Positions 32,229-43,395 of a stretch of 64,000 bases of DNA are shown here, piece by piece. The translations under genes and the position numbers were made by a program. The stretch spans positions 42,828,978 through 42,892,977 of the forward strand of contig OZ038392.1 of assembly GCA_964036045.1 (NCBI GenBank). The letters run 5' to 3'. Source of the DNA: Eutreptiella sp. 'Long Island Sound 2002'. Its lineage: Eukaryota > Euglenozoa > Euglenophyceae > Eutreptiales > Eutreptiaceae. Numbering within the stretch: the first letter of the stretch is position 1; each line of letters starts with the position of its first letter. The notes beneath the pieces are model-generated. The model did no database searches. It was given only the letters and a program-made list of their open reading frames with translations, and was not told the DNA's origin.

Positions 32229-32300
32229 CATCGTCGTGGCTCAGTGGATACACCACACCTCTTCTGTCCCGTGGAGGATGGTTCGAACCCCGGGGGGGGG
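32229..32300 (+). repeat. tRNA-derived SINE head with (GA)n tail
   Basis: TGGCTCAGTGG (32237-32247) fits a tRNA A box, and GGTTCGAACCC (32280-32290) is a perfect B box at tRNA-like spacing. The arms between do not make a good cloverleaf. A pyrimidine run and (GA)n follow. Probably a SINE transcribed by RNA polymerase III. Confidence 0.6.
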
Positions 32301-32346
32301 TAGAGATGCACCGAACGACCCGAACCCCCCTTTCTTTTTTTGGGCT

Positions 32347-32394
<48 letters not shown>

Positions 32395-32396
32395 GG
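32347..32396 (+). repeat. (GA)n microsatellite
   Basis: Nearly pure GA array 3' of the tRNA-like head. GA-rich sequence continues to about 32500. Confidence 0.95.
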
Positions 32397-32514
32397 TAGA
32401 GCACAGTGGGAAAGGAACAGAGAGGAGCAACAGGAGAGATAGAGCAGGAGAGAGCAAGAGATATTGGGAGGGAGAGAGTAGGAGAGAGACCCACAGAGCA
32501 AGAGACCGGGGCTA

Positions 32515-33015
32515 ACCGGCGCAAAGGGAGGGTGGTGGGTTCGAGCTGACCAGGGTAAATGGGACGCCACGACATCACGGAACAGTCAAGAAATGAAAAG
32601 CAGGGCGCCGTAGCGCCCCTGAGCCACAGGCTCGACACGTCGTCACGTGTTGAACAGCCGAAGCATGACTGGGGCTGCGAGAGTGCGGCCCACGTGAGGC
32701 AGCTGGAAGCCAGTGGGCAAGAAAAAGTGGACAGCATGCGCAAGAATGGTGTCGAGCGAAAAAGGTAGATGCCACACACGACACAGCAATGAACTGTTGA
32801 GACACATGACACAACGAGCACAAGCTGAAGTGTTGAGACGCCTTTGCACCAACACAGGCGCCTTTGCGCCCCTGGGGCACGACAACGACACGTCCTTACG
32901 TGCCAGGGAAAGAGTGCAAGGCAGGGGCATGACCTGCAGGGCAAGGGTTAGAGTCTAACCGGCACTGTGGGTGGGTGGTGGGTTTGAGCTGACCTCACCG
33001 TTCAGAGGAGCAGAG
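32515..33015 (+). repeat. Duplicated ~150-bp segment with B-box-like word
   Basis: CTAACCGGC...GGTGGTGGGTTCGAGCTGAC at about 32512-32550 recurs as CTAACCGGCAC...GGTGGTGGGTTTGAGCTGAC at about 32956-32994. GCCCCTGAGCCAC/GCCCCTGGGGCAC words also pair (32615, 32869). Possibly two SINE copies; GGTTCGAGCTG resembles a B box. Confidence 0.45.
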
Positions 33016-33129
33016 CCAATGCACAGTCAGAAACGACCTGGTGTGGTACAGAACTGGACTACGCTGCAGTGCAGCAAGCATGACATTGAACAATGTGGTT
33101 ATGACCATGCGCCCGTGACACGGGGGCGT

Positions 33130-33240
33130 ATGCGAACCCAGTTTCTGTTGCCTCATGGCCCGCGACACCCTGACCACACCCTTCAATGCCCCAGCGGCAC
33201 CAACAGGTAGTGCACCAAATGCACAAGCGAACATCAAGGA
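33130..33240 (+). repeat. Dispersed ~370-bp family, fragment
   Basis: TGTTGCCTCATGGC, CCTTCAATGCCCCAGCGGCAC and TAGTGCACCAAATGC match the consensus order of this family. Confidence 0.5.
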
Positions 33241-33644
33241 CACATGAATGGGCAAAAGTTACAACTCTATCACAGTGGTTCAGATTCGGCGTAAATTTGA
33301 ATGGGTGATAGCTATGCCATGGGTAAAGTACAATCACGACATCTTTTTCAGCAAGAAACTCGACAGTGGCGGTCAAGAAGGGGTGTCACAAGTGGTGGGC
33401 CTGGGTTTCAAAATGTGTCAAAAAGGCCCCCCCAAAACGCCATTTTTTGGGGCGGTTTGGGTGGCTAGGATGTCGATTGACAAGGCCATTTGCATTAGAA
33501 CCAATCTAGATGACGGACAAATACCATGGGGCACTCTTTTGTGTGCAGCAAATAGCCGGAATTACCTGTTTTGGCAGCCAAAAAATCTCCAAAATCAGCC
33601 TTGAAAACTAGGTTTTTTGCTTACGTTTGCTAGCATTACCATCT

Positions 33645-35720
33645 TTAGTTATGTTTCGCTACCATCGGTTGCCTTGGGCACCCTTGGGGTGTCAAATAAT
33701 GATGAATGGGAACATTTTTCAGCATTTTTCGCCGCCAACACCCTCCAATGCCCTAGTGGCACCAAGGAGTGGTGCACGGCGCGCACCTGCAAGAGTAGGG
33801 TTCACGGGGTCAATTGTGGGTAGCAGTGACCAAACTGATTTTTTCCAAAGTTGGTCCTAGACCATTTGGGGTGCTCCAAGAAGTCTTTCACCGCTGCTTT
33901 GACCTATTTTTGACTAATATTAGCCCATGCACCTTTCTCGGCCAACAGTGGCGGCCAAGAGTAGGCGTTGCAAGTGGGCAAAGGTTTCAAAATATGTCAC
34001 AAATGGCAAAAAAAAAAAAAAGCCATTTTTTGGGCAGTTTGGGTGTCTAGGATGTCCATGGCGGGGGCCATTTGGATTGGAACCAATCTGGATGTTGAAC
34101 AAACACCTTGGGGCACTATGCATTAGCTTTCCCACCCAGCTAGTGGCCTCAAGCACCATTTTTTTCGGGGGGGGGGGGGGGGGGGGGGCTACAGATCAGT
34201 TTATTGTGCCACCATCAACGTGCTATGACAGTGAGAGCCTGTCAAAAGTCCCTGCACCGGCTGCTGAGTTATACACCACACAATGCGGGGTTGAGCCAGC
34301 GCTGGATCACATACATTTCCCACGACATGCCTTGTAGCAAAACTACTGTGCGTTCCAAATTGGGGCAGTGGCTGCGTGTTCATGCCACATGGGATGATAA
34401 TAGATATGCATCATGGCACATTCCCCACAGTGGACCCCATACTGACTGGTGTGGTGACTGGTCCACCTGCAGCGGTGCCACCATGAGCCCCCAATCAGGG
34501 GGCGGGGGGAGGGGGCCTGTTTGACGTTTGAGACCTGGTGTATGTCTGTAAGAGACACCACAGTCGATTCCTTTCAGTGCGTTAAGATAGTGTGCAACTC
34601 ATGGCATGGCTGGCCCAGTCTGAGCGGGCAACATTTCACTGTGCATATGCAGATTGTCCCGACGCACGACTTTGGTTACAGACTTTGGTGAAAGGCGCCT
34701 AGGGCCGGTCGCTCCGGTCCGTGATCAGCCTTGATCTCTTTTCTTTGGCTGTGCATGTTGGTGCTTTCGCAATCTCCTTGATCGCAATCATCACTTGACA
34801 CAACCACGTGTCACCGCACGGGGGGGTCAGAAATTACCAAATTAAGCCTTAAGAAGGGTAGGGGTCCAAAGTGGGTCAAAAAATGTCCAAAAATGGTTTC
34901 TTCCGAAGTTGTTCCCATACCCCTTCGGTTGCTCAAACAAGTTGTTTTAGGGCTGTTTTTGCCCCATATTGGCCCATGCGAGCTCTCAAAGCGCTTTCAA
35001 ATGGCCAAAAAACGGCCAAAATCTTATGCCTTGGGCACCCTTAGGATGATAAGTAATGATGAATGGGGGTGTTTACAAGCTACTGCACCACAAACGCGCT
35101 TCAACACCTCGTGGGTAGCAAGGAGTGGTGCACCGCATACGTGCTTTGGGAGGTTTACGGGGGGGGGGGGGGGTCACCTTCGGGTCAAAAAGTGGTACAT
35201 GAAAATTTTCCCTCAAAGTTGTTCCTCGACCACTTTGGGTGCTCAAACGAGTGGGGGATGGCTATTATGAGCCATTTTTCACCAAGATTGCCACATACAA
35301 ATTCCCAAAAATCGTTGAAAAGGGCAAGAGAATAGCCAAAAATTGCCTTGAAAGTTTTGATACAAGTCCCACCTTCATTCGCCTTGTTTGATTGCCATGT
35401 ATTGCCCTAGGTACCGTCCACATGATGAGCAATGATGAATGGGAGTGTTTGCAAGCTAATTTCCACACCACCAACACCCTTCCATGCCGCGTGGCACCAA
35501 CATGTGGTGCGTGGCACGCATGCTAGAGTGGGGTTACCAACCATCACCACGTATTGGTCAAAATGTGGTCTAGAATGATTTTTTTGTTCCAAAATTGTTC
35601 CCAAACCACTTGGGGTGCTCCAACAAGTGGTTTCAGGCTTTTTTGAGCCATTTTTGACCCATATTAGGCCATGCAAGCCTTGAAAGGGACCATTTTGGGA
35701 CCGAAAAGGGGTCAACAGGG
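33645..35720 (+). repeat. ~370-bp repeat family, partly tandem
   Basis: Part A (TTGCCxTxGGCACC ... AATGATGAATGGG ... AGTGGTGCAC) starts near 33660, 35025 and 35391. Part B (CAAAGTTGTTCC, ACCACTTGGGGTGCTC, ATATTGGCCCATGC) starts near 33840, 34890, 35205 and 35580. The 35025-35391 and 35205-35580 spacings give a period of about 366-375. A G20+ run near 34167-34188 and a G13 run near 35158 lie inside. No gene seen. Confidence 0.75.
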
Positions 35721-35734
35721 GATCAAAAATGCAC

Positions 35735-35860
35735 CATGTCCCCATGGTTGAGGCTTCAGACTAGGAAGTCGCAGGCGCGAGTTGTAGAAGTAGCAGCAGT
35801 AGCAGCGGTGGTGGCGGCGATAGTAGTGGTGATATCAATGGCAATAGTAGTCGTTCCTGT
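35735..35860 (+). repeat. tRNA-like word followed by (AGY/GGY)n trinucleotide stretch
   Basis: CTTCAGACTAGGAAGTCGCAGG looks like a tRNA anticodon arm, but A and B boxes are poor. A run of GTAGCAGCAGTAGCAGCGG-type triplets follows to about 35850. Confidence 0.3.
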
Positions 35861-36194
35861 AGCAACACTAGTGGGCCAAGCCAACCTACGGTAACCTAGA
35901 CTGCTCGGTTCCGTGGTTTGAATGAGGGGCATGTGTGATTGCGTCTCTCCATTCTCTCCACATCTCCTCTCTTACATGACCATCTGTCTTGGCACACACT
36001 CTCTTTGAGTGCATAGAATTGCATTCTTGTCTCCTTGGGAACTCAAGGACATCACAATCACTGTCTTTGATTGCAATAATAAAATTAGCAGTCTTGCCTG
36101 GGTTGCTGTGTCCAAACTAGCGCCGTCCTTGATGTGTGGATTCATCTCTTGAATGCATTACAAAAGGTCTAGTTCCCATTGCATGAAGGTGTTT

Positions 36195-36650
36195 TGGGGA
36201 ACAACGAGCTGATACGCTGATACGGGTTACGCAACCATCCCGCGCAATTCAGGCCCCTTGAGAAGAAAGGGGTTTTGTAGCCACTTTTGGGTTTGTCGCT
36301 TTTGTTGTGGACCCCGAGAACGTAGGGGTTACGTAGCCATTCGGCCCAATTCTCGCCCCCTGAGAAGAAAGGGGTTATGTAGCCACTTTTGGGGGCGTCC
36401 GCTTTGTTGGGCACCCCCGAGAATGCAAGGGTTGCGTAGCTTTTCCGCCTAATTCAGGGCCTTTGAGAAGAGGGGGGTTATGAAGCCACTTCTGATTTTG
36501 TCCCCTTTGTTGGGGATCCCCGAGAAGGTAGGGATTACGTCGCCAACCTGCCCACTTTTTGGGCCCCAGAGAAGGCAGCAGTTATGTAGCCACTTCTGAT
36601 TTTGTCCCCGCCGGAGTTATGTATGTTAGTTATGTGATTTTGTTCCCCTT
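36195..36650 (+). repeat. Satellite array, ~103-bp family
   Basis: GACCCCGAGAACG, GCACCCCCGAGAATG and GATCCCCGAGAAGG landmarks near 36308, 36411 and 36514 give a ~103-bp period, with the same two-half unit structure as 4877-5475 but GCCCAATTC in place of the CCCACTC words. Confidence 0.85.
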
Positions 36651-36674
36651 TTGGGGGGGGACCCCTGAGAAGGG

Positions 36675-36890
36675 GAATGCCGTTCACGCATTGTGCACAT
36701 AGTGCAAAGTTTTGTATGCCGGCAACTACTTGAACCCTAGTTTTGCCTTTTTTTCACAAGGTTGTTGTTCCATAACAGGCTTTTTTTTACGCTTCTTGTG
36801 CATTGAGGATGTGACACATTTGAATTGCCATCCATTTTCACCTATTTTCAACCATTTCAACCCATTTTTACCCGGTATGGTTGCACGTTC
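36675..36890 (+). repeat. ~210-bp repeat, copy 1 (partner at 41918)
   Basis: GGGAATGCCGT, GTGCAAAGTTTTG, CATTTGAATTG and CATTTTCAACCATTT words occur in the same order at 41918-42130. The second copy flanks the DIRS-like element. Confidence 0.7.
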
Positions 36891-37374
36891 TTTGTCATGG
36901 GTGGATGTTGGATTATGATGATGGGGAATCACCGGACGTCTTGTACATTCACAATGCAACAAATTGGCAGGCCGGTTGTTACGCACTCCTAGGCACATTC
37001 CAACCTTCATGGCCACCGCCTTGCTATCCCTAGTAGACGATGTCCTTTGTAGATTCTCTTTATGAGCAAGCACTTGAACCCAGCAACCGCGTTCTCGGAT
37101 CACTAGCACGGCTTATCAGTAACGGCCCACACAGGGCTGCTACAAGTTGGGCCCCAATCGGGTCAAGGCAGAATGTCTATGTTGCCAGAAGGCTGCCACC
37201 ATCTTCAAACACACTCAAGCAACAGCAGGTTGGGCTTGGCCACCAACCACCAGGGGTATAAAGAACCTTGTGACGCCTAAATGCAGGGTGTCCTCCCTTC
37301 CTCCTTGGCTGGGTTTCATTGCGTTGGGCACGACATGTAGTGCGCAGTACCCACGCAGTGCATTGACATGCCCA

Positions 37375-37440
37375 AGGCAGGGGTTACATTGCCATTCCGC
37401 CCAAGTTTGGGCCCCCAAGAAGGCAGGGGTTATGTAGCCG
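37375..37440 (+). repeat. Satellite fragment, ~103-bp family
   Basis: GGCAGGGGTTACATTGCC and CCCCCAAGAAGGCAGGGG with TTATGTAGCC match the satellite. Confidence 0.7.
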
Positions 37441-37680
37441 TGGGGGTGTTATTGGGCCATGACCTCAACCATGGGCCGCACACATGTTGACACGTGTAAG
37501 GGCCTTTGAGCATGTGCCGTGATTGTAGCAATGGCAGGGAGTCGTCATTTCAGGGGGATGGGAGGAATCGTTCAGTGTTGATGTAGAGAGGAGCCCCATC
37601 AAGGGCAGCTAGATGAAGTTCCCTCGCACTTTAGTTGAGGATGTGCACCCTCCGCCTTTCATTTCTACTGTCTGTTGCAG

Positions 37681-38923
37681 GTCTTTTGATTGCATCGCAT
37701 TGCTGGGTGACCGACTGATGGTGGAACAAAACCTCTACGCATCAGGCTGCTACAGGCCTCTGCTCACTGAGCGGGAAAGATCAAGAGAAATGTTGATCGA
37801 AACCAATTGCGCACTGAAGACAGAATTGCACAAGAAGGCTCAGGAAAATGATGCCTTGGCCTTGCAGATGAGTGCCATCGAAAAAGAACTATTGAATCTG
37901 AGGCGGCAGCAGCATTTGTCTGCGGCGAGGAGCCATGATGGCCTGAACCCTGTTGTGAAAGTGCTGAAAGAGCAGTTGGCCAAGAAAGATGAAGAACTGT
38001 TTGCGCTGAGGACGGCTGGTAATGCTACTGCCCAGTGCTGGCAAGCGTTGAAGACCAAGCGAGCTGAGGAGTTGAAAAGCCCGTTCCCACAGTCGTCCTA
38101 TCAGATCAATCCACAGAGCACAGCCAACATCGCTGCTGTCAGACGTATTTTGCAGGGGCCATTGCAATACAAGGGCCTCTTGCCAGAAAGTGTCGAGGAG
38201 ATGCTCTCTCGCAGTGCTGAGGTGATGGAGAACCTGGTGGTGTTGCAAGATTTTGCCAGATCTGTGACACAGGCGGTTTTGCCATCCATGTCCACTGCTG
38301 TAGCCAGTGCACGGCAGTCAGACATGAGCACCTCAGCGTTAGCCACTGAGTTGAAGCATGTACAGATTCGATTAAATGAGATCCTCGGGTCATGCAAGCA
38401 TGAGCATCCGCAGCCTCAGGCCCTGCGCACCTCTCCACCCAGGAGCTTAGAGAGGGGAGAAATGTGTGCCGGAACTGCAAGTGGTAAAACCATCGCTCGA
38501 GGCCAGCCCCCCACTAAACGCCCAGTGGGTCGCCCAGTGGCCCCTGTAAGGCGGTTCTCCAGGCCATTTGCCCTGCAAGCGAAGGAGGAATCTGGTAACG
38601 CCGTGTCAAGTGAATCCAGTGACAGTGCGCCGCCACCGACATCAACAAATTGGGTGTACCGTCGTACGAAGGGCCGCGAGGCCACTCCCATCGCAGCCAC
38701 GAAGCAGAAGGAGGACCCCCTCAAAGGGCAGACCAGAGAAGGCAGGCTTTCAGTGCGCGGCCGGGCCTCCTTTATAGCAGATGACCCCAGAACCCCCAGA
38801 AGCCGCAGCCACTGCGATGGTATGGGTAGGTCCCGTTCAAAGGAGCGCGCTGGGTCCCGCCCAAGGGGCCGCAGTTCGTCAAGAGGGTGCACTGAGCACC
38901 GCCAGCAAGCATTTGGGGCCTGA
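37681..38923 (+). CDS. Candidate host exon: coiled-coil protein with basic Ser/Arg-rich tail
   Basis: A good acceptor (TTTCTACTGTCTGTTGCAG, ending 37680) opens a frame of about 413 codons ending in TGA, free of homopolymer breaks. Residues about 18-105 are charged and Leu-spaced (ERERSREML, KELLNLRRQQ, LKEQLAKKDEELFALR), predicting a coiled coil. A mid-region with helix-forming sequence follows, and the last ~150 residues are low-complexity, Pro/Ser/Arg-rich with GRSRSKERAGSRPRGRSSSR near the end, as in RNA-associated or cytoskeletal linker proteins. No named family recognised. A retroelement ORF1 is the main alternative, but the intron-like acceptor favours a host gene. Confidence 0.5.
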
Positions 38924-40005
38924 TATCCAAAGCACCGACAGTGGACTGCAGCATCGCAGCAGGGCCGTCATTAAGGACGCCTTTGACGGACGCCAGCAAT
39001 TTTTTCCTCGCAAAAACCGCCATGCAAACGGCGGTCGCAGATATTGGACACTAATGTTGGCGACGAACGCACGCCAGAGCATCACTGCACAGGCCGCGTT
39101 CGGGGCAAATACTGCCCTCCAAAGGATGCTCTTCCTGTCTGTGCAACATGTCTGACAAGGTCTGATTGTGTTGGGTCGTACCCAGTCGCAGGTGAGGCAT
39201 GTTTTTCAACAGGGTAGTAAAGGAAGCGCCTCCTCATCCCCCCCTTGGCATCCTCAATTGTAATGGGAGCCCTCGTCGCATCCCGAGCCTGAAACACGAG
39301 GTCGAGTGGATGACGCACGCAACAAATGCAAAAGTACCTGCGGTCCTGAAATCCAAAAAGGGCGAGACAAAGCATTGTGTTTGCCCAATACTCAGTGCAA
39401 AGCCGTCAAGCATGTGCATCATCATCTGTTATAAGGGCAATTTTTTGACTACGGGTTTTTGAGTGGTAAAAGGTCGGAGAAAGTTCGGTGCACCTGCCCA
39501 TCCCTCGTTTCTTTCTCTCGTGTTGCATCACTGCTAGGTTTCCCGGTTGCTCACTGCAAAGCGGTTACTGTCTTCACCAGCAATTGTTGAACAACCCAGT
39601 CCCATTTGTACAGAACACAGCGAAGCTTAATCTTTCTGACCCAGGATTATGTTTGGAACAAGCTCCAGGCCCCGTAATGCAGTCCTGTGGCAGATGATCT
39701 ACAGTGGGAATCCTGGGTAAGCAGGGACCCAGCTGGTGTCGCGCGAGTGCACGTTTTTTTTTTACAATGCACAACCTCCGCTGCAACGTCCACAAGAATC
39801 CCGATGAAATCGCACTATTGTGTGCATTTTCTTTTCTTATGTATGTTGTGAGTTGCATCTCTTTATATATCCGATGACTATTTGTGTCATTTGATTGCCG
39901 TCAGGATGTGTTGGTAGTTAGCACCTGCAATTATTGGACAATGGAACAATCATATATCTTTTGGCGCCGTATTATCGGCGCCTCAGCGGGCCACCCCCTT
40001 CCCGT
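38924..40005. other. No supported gene
   Basis: Presumed 3' flank of the upstream exon. A run of T near 39756 and no further coding signal. Confidence 0.45.
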
Positions 40006-40010
40006 ATGGC

Positions 40011-40340
40011 GTGTGCATGGGGTTTGGCTCTCCTTTGCCTGAAAGCTGGGTGATGCAACGCAGGCATCGGGTGGTGCATGCTCGCCATTTAGCTGGGCAA
40101 TGCTTCACCGCCCATGTGCTACCAGAGGTACATAACATGGGCTTTGATGGCCCGTACCGTTTCAGGGAGAGGGGCCGTGTATTTTCAGTGGCTAGGCCTT
40201 TTGCAGACACAGCGGTCTTGGGTGGTGTGGAAGCGTCATGCTGGCTCCATTGTGGCGAGCTGAGGCCCGTGCTGCTGGAGGGCTCCACTATGTGGTTTGA
40301 AGAGGGTCGGAATGTATACCCCCCTTTCCCCCTTGCCTGA
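40011..40340 (+). CDS. Candidate exon or small ORF, unrecognised
   Basis: 109-codon frame with balanced composition (FDGPYRFRERGRVFSVARP, ASCWLHCGELRPVLLEGS) ending in TGA. May belong with 40990-41144, which has an acceptor and is also plausible protein. No family recognised. Confidence 0.3.
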   Translation: MCMGFGSPLPESWVMQRRHRVVHARHLAGQCFTAHVLPEVHNMGFDGPYRFRERGRVFSVARPFADTAVLGGVEASCWLHCGELRPVLLEGSTMWFEEGRNVYPPFPLA

Positions 40341-40989
40341 GGCACAGTTTGTCCAAATACGGAGGGCGTATGCACCATATTGATTTGGGACAATTCAATT
40401 CGGTCCCAAGTTGTAGATGTGGGCCAAGATGCCTCATTTGGGTACATTTCCGGTGCCATTGCTCATTTCCAGGGTTAATGTCGATTTGGCTGACCGCCAT
40501 GTTAGTTCATGGCGATGCAGCAAAGTTGGCATGGGAGCCCTTTGCATCCCTGCCTCGATGATGTAGTTTTAAGTGCCTGAGCTGTCTAAGATGCCATGTG
40601 TGTACTGTATTCATTTTGGGGCCTGATTGCATCTTGGACAAGGGAGGGGGCGGTGGCCAAGAGCAGCTCCTGGGAGTAGGGCAACCCCCCAAGTGGGGGT
40701 GCCGATGTGGTGCGGGCTTCCAGTGCATTGCCTGTGCGGCCTGTGTTCAGGAAGGAATTTTGTCGTGGCATTTGCTATGCAGTTGTGCTCACTGGGAATG
40801 GAGGGTGCTTTGCGTGTGTGTGGTGCGCGCACGTGGTCTGATTTAAGCCCAACTGGTGCTGTGTTTGGGTAGAAATAGCAACGTTTTGGTCCAGAGGCAA
40901 TTGTGTGTGGTGTGTTTGTGGGCCGCGGGGGACATTTTACATCCGAAAAAAAAGGTGTTACTATAATTTGCCTCTTTTGTATACCACAG

Positions 40990-41144
40990 GGCATGTGGCC
41001 ATGAATGCTGAGCTCTTGAAGCGAGGAAGTGATGTCTTTTATCTAAGAGGCACAGAGCACATGCTTGCCACTGTTGTGGGCCTCTTGTCCTTCCCCAACT
41101 GCATTGCTATCGGATATACATGCTCTGGCCATACCAAGCTCTAG
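40990..41144 (+). CDS. Candidate terminal exon, unrecognised
   Basis: Acceptor TTTTGTATACCACAG ends at 40989. About 51 codons (HVAMNAELLKRGSDVFYLRG, ATVVGLLSF, CIAIGYTCSGH) run to TAG. The beta-rich pattern looks like real protein, but I cannot assign it. Confidence 0.35.
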
Positions 41145-41529
41145 TGGAATTGCCCAGTGTAGCATCTCACATTTCCTATTTCCCGTGCAGATTCTGCTGC
41201 CCTGTGCCTCCCCATAGTCTGTGGTAGTTGCAAGCCATGCAGTGGACCGTTGTTGCTAACATCTTGGGCCATCCTTGGACGCAAAAGCAGTGAAGTACAT
41301 CGATCGATGATGGTCCACTAAAGGAGGGCGAGCATGGAAGAGGCCTAGTCCTGACCAGCTTGTCCCTCTCGGCCGCCATACTCCATAGGAGGGGGGCTTG
41401 TATTGGGGGGGGGGGGTGAACTCTGATCGGCCCCATTTCTCCGCTTCTACCCCTCTGTACATAGGCCTGAGGACTTTACAAGGAGTCGTACCCCAAAATG
41501 CTTTCACGCAATTTGGTGCGGGGTCACAT

Positions 41530-41885
41530 GTGGGTCCAAAAGTGGTCAAAAATGATTGTTCCTAGACCACTTGGGGTGTTCAAACAAGTGGTCTAAGGCT
41601 ATTTTGAGCAGTATTTGGCCCACATTATCCCATGCAAGATCCCAAAAACCCTTGAAATAGGCAACTTTAGGACCGACGGTGCCCGGTGCGTATAGGCAGA
41701 GGAGGTCCCGGGGGGATGTGCTTTCTTTGAATGCCATGGATTGTGTTGGGTACCTTTGTGGTGATAATTAATGATGAAGGGGATCACTTCTAACCGATTT
41801 GTGCGCAGTCAACACCTTTCAATGCCCCATCAGAGTGGTGCAACACGCATCGTGCATGTGCTAGGGTAGTTCACCGGTGGGTCCA
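41530..41885 (+). repeat. ~370-bp family, copy
   Basis: Part B words (CCTAGACCACTTGGGGTG, CAAACAAGTGGT) at about 41560 and part A words (GTTGGGTACC, ATTAATGATGAAGGGG, CATGTGCTAGGGTAG) at about 41750-41865. Confidence 0.7.
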
Positions 41886-41917
41886 AAAGTGGTCAAAAAT
41901 GATTTTTTTCTGGAGTT

Positions 41918-42130
41918 GGGAATGCCGTGCACGCAGTGCGCACGCAGTGCAAAGTTTTGGATGTCGGCACTCTACTTTACTCTACCCTACTTTTGGCCCC
42001 TTTTGACAAGTTTTTGGTTCCATACTGGGGTTTTTTTAGCTTCCTATGCATTTGGGGCGTGACCATTTGAATTGTCACCCTTTGTTGCCCATTTTCAACC
42101 ATTTTTGCCCATTTTCCATCCCCCATATTG
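41918..42130 (+). repeat. ~210-bp repeat, copy 2, interrupted by the DIRS-like insertion
   Basis: Matches 36675-36890. Its continuation would lie beyond 49302 if the DIRS-like element inserted here. Confidence 0.65.
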
Positions 42131-42172
42131 AACTCCTGGTACCATGATACAACTTCAAGGTGTCTGTGGCGT

Positions 42173-42281
42173 AAATGAGGTTTGCCATAAGCAAACCCAA
42201 GTTTGGTCTGTGCTGAGTTGAGTTTGTATGTATCTGCTGTGGATGTCCGCACAGTTGTCTTTTATATTTGTGTGAGGATGG
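42173..42281 (+). repeat. Split direct repeat A1 (left terminus)
   Basis: 109 bp beginning AAATGAGGTTTGCC and ending GTGTGAGGATGG. Differs from A2 (49054-49162) at only two positions (42240 T/C and 42254 G/A). Confidence 0.95.
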
Positions 42282-42831
42282 GTTCGGCTTTCAGCTTGCC
42301 GAGTGGGCAGGTGCGTCGCCATGGCATGCCCGGAGGAGCGATTGTTGGATGGGCGGGAGTCCAAGAGCAGACAATCGGGGAGGCGGAGGCGGCCCGAAGT
42401 GCCCCATCAAAGGGCGGCAGCGATGATCAGCCCAGCGGAGCCAACGACCGGAGCAAAGGGGGGGAGGGGTATGGTATGGTATGGTATGCCCTACGGTATC
42501 GGGAGTGGCTGGCGGGCCGCTCCCTCACGCTCTCCGTGTTTAGGGCCGGGGTCCGGGGCCCGCTTGCCGTGACACTCGGTTGCTGCCCTCCTGGCTCTGG
42601 GGGGGGGGGGGGCTGTCGTTGCTGCGCTCACCTCCAGCCCGTCCCCTCGTGCTCCCGCCTCCTGTGCTGGCCCGGTCCCTGTGGTCCCTGTGCAGTGCGT
42701 CCCTCCGCCACCCATGCCCATAGTCACATGCACTGGTCGGGCGTACTGGTTTAGCTGTAGAAGTCCAGGTTGGTCTACAATGTCCGTGGGCTCGCCGCAG
42801 AGCCCAATGGGAGGGGGGGAGGGGTTCGGGG

Positions 42832-43386
42832 TTGAAACACCGGGGCGCCGGATCCCTGGAGCCTTGGGCGACCCCTCCTGGTGCCCCAAACAAACACAAC
42901 GGTCAACCTGTGGCCGAACCAGGGGGGCTAGCTCAGGGGGAAGGGGTGAAGGTTCTACCCCGGGCGGATCGGCCACGCACCTCGACCCCCCGCCACATTT
43001 GGATGCAGAGCCCGCGGGGTTGGGTGCAGGTGCACTCCGAGGATCCACGCCAGCTGCGCTTTGCGATTGCGGGGCTCTGGGGCTGTGAAGAGGACGATTT
43101 TTGGATGACGTGCGAGGGGCGCGTTCTTGGGGTCGACATGGAGCTACCCCCAGACGGTGGTCACGTGTAGGTGCGTATGCGCGGGGTAGGGGGTATGCAC
43201 CCTGGATTTGCTACCCCCAACGAGATCGAGGAGGCCATGCGGGAAGAGGAGGAGCGCAAGGGTACGGCGCGAGATGGCACCCCGTCGGAGTCCAAGGCAA
43301 AGAGAGGAAAAGGGAAGAAGATGATTTCTTTCCGGGAATATACGCAATCGGGACTACACGCCCAATGGAGTCTTGTGGCACCTTAG
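42832..43386 (+). pseudogene. 5' frame with ubiquitin-like module, interrupted by TAG
   Basis: One frame runs from 42832 through TAG at 43168 and TAG at 43384 into gag (43396). Residues encoded at about 42994-43200 resemble ubiquitin: a short strand-turn-strand start (IWMQSPRGWVQVHSED), a helix-like middle, FWMTCEGRVL in place of the QRLIFAGKQL region, and after the first TAG a VRMRGVGG tail reminiscent of LRLRGG. A Met follows, so the module could be processed like a ubiquitin fusion. Then comes a basic, Glu-rich linker (REEEERKGTARDG, KAKRGKGKK). The homology is my inference from spacing and pattern only. Confidence 0.4.
42895..42919 (+). repeat. 25-bp internal direct repeat, copy 1
   Basis: Identical to 47646-47670. 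Core GGTCAACCTGTGGCCGAAC. One copy lies in the 5' frame, the other after RNase H. Confidence 0.9.
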
Positions 43387-43395
43387 AGGGACTTC

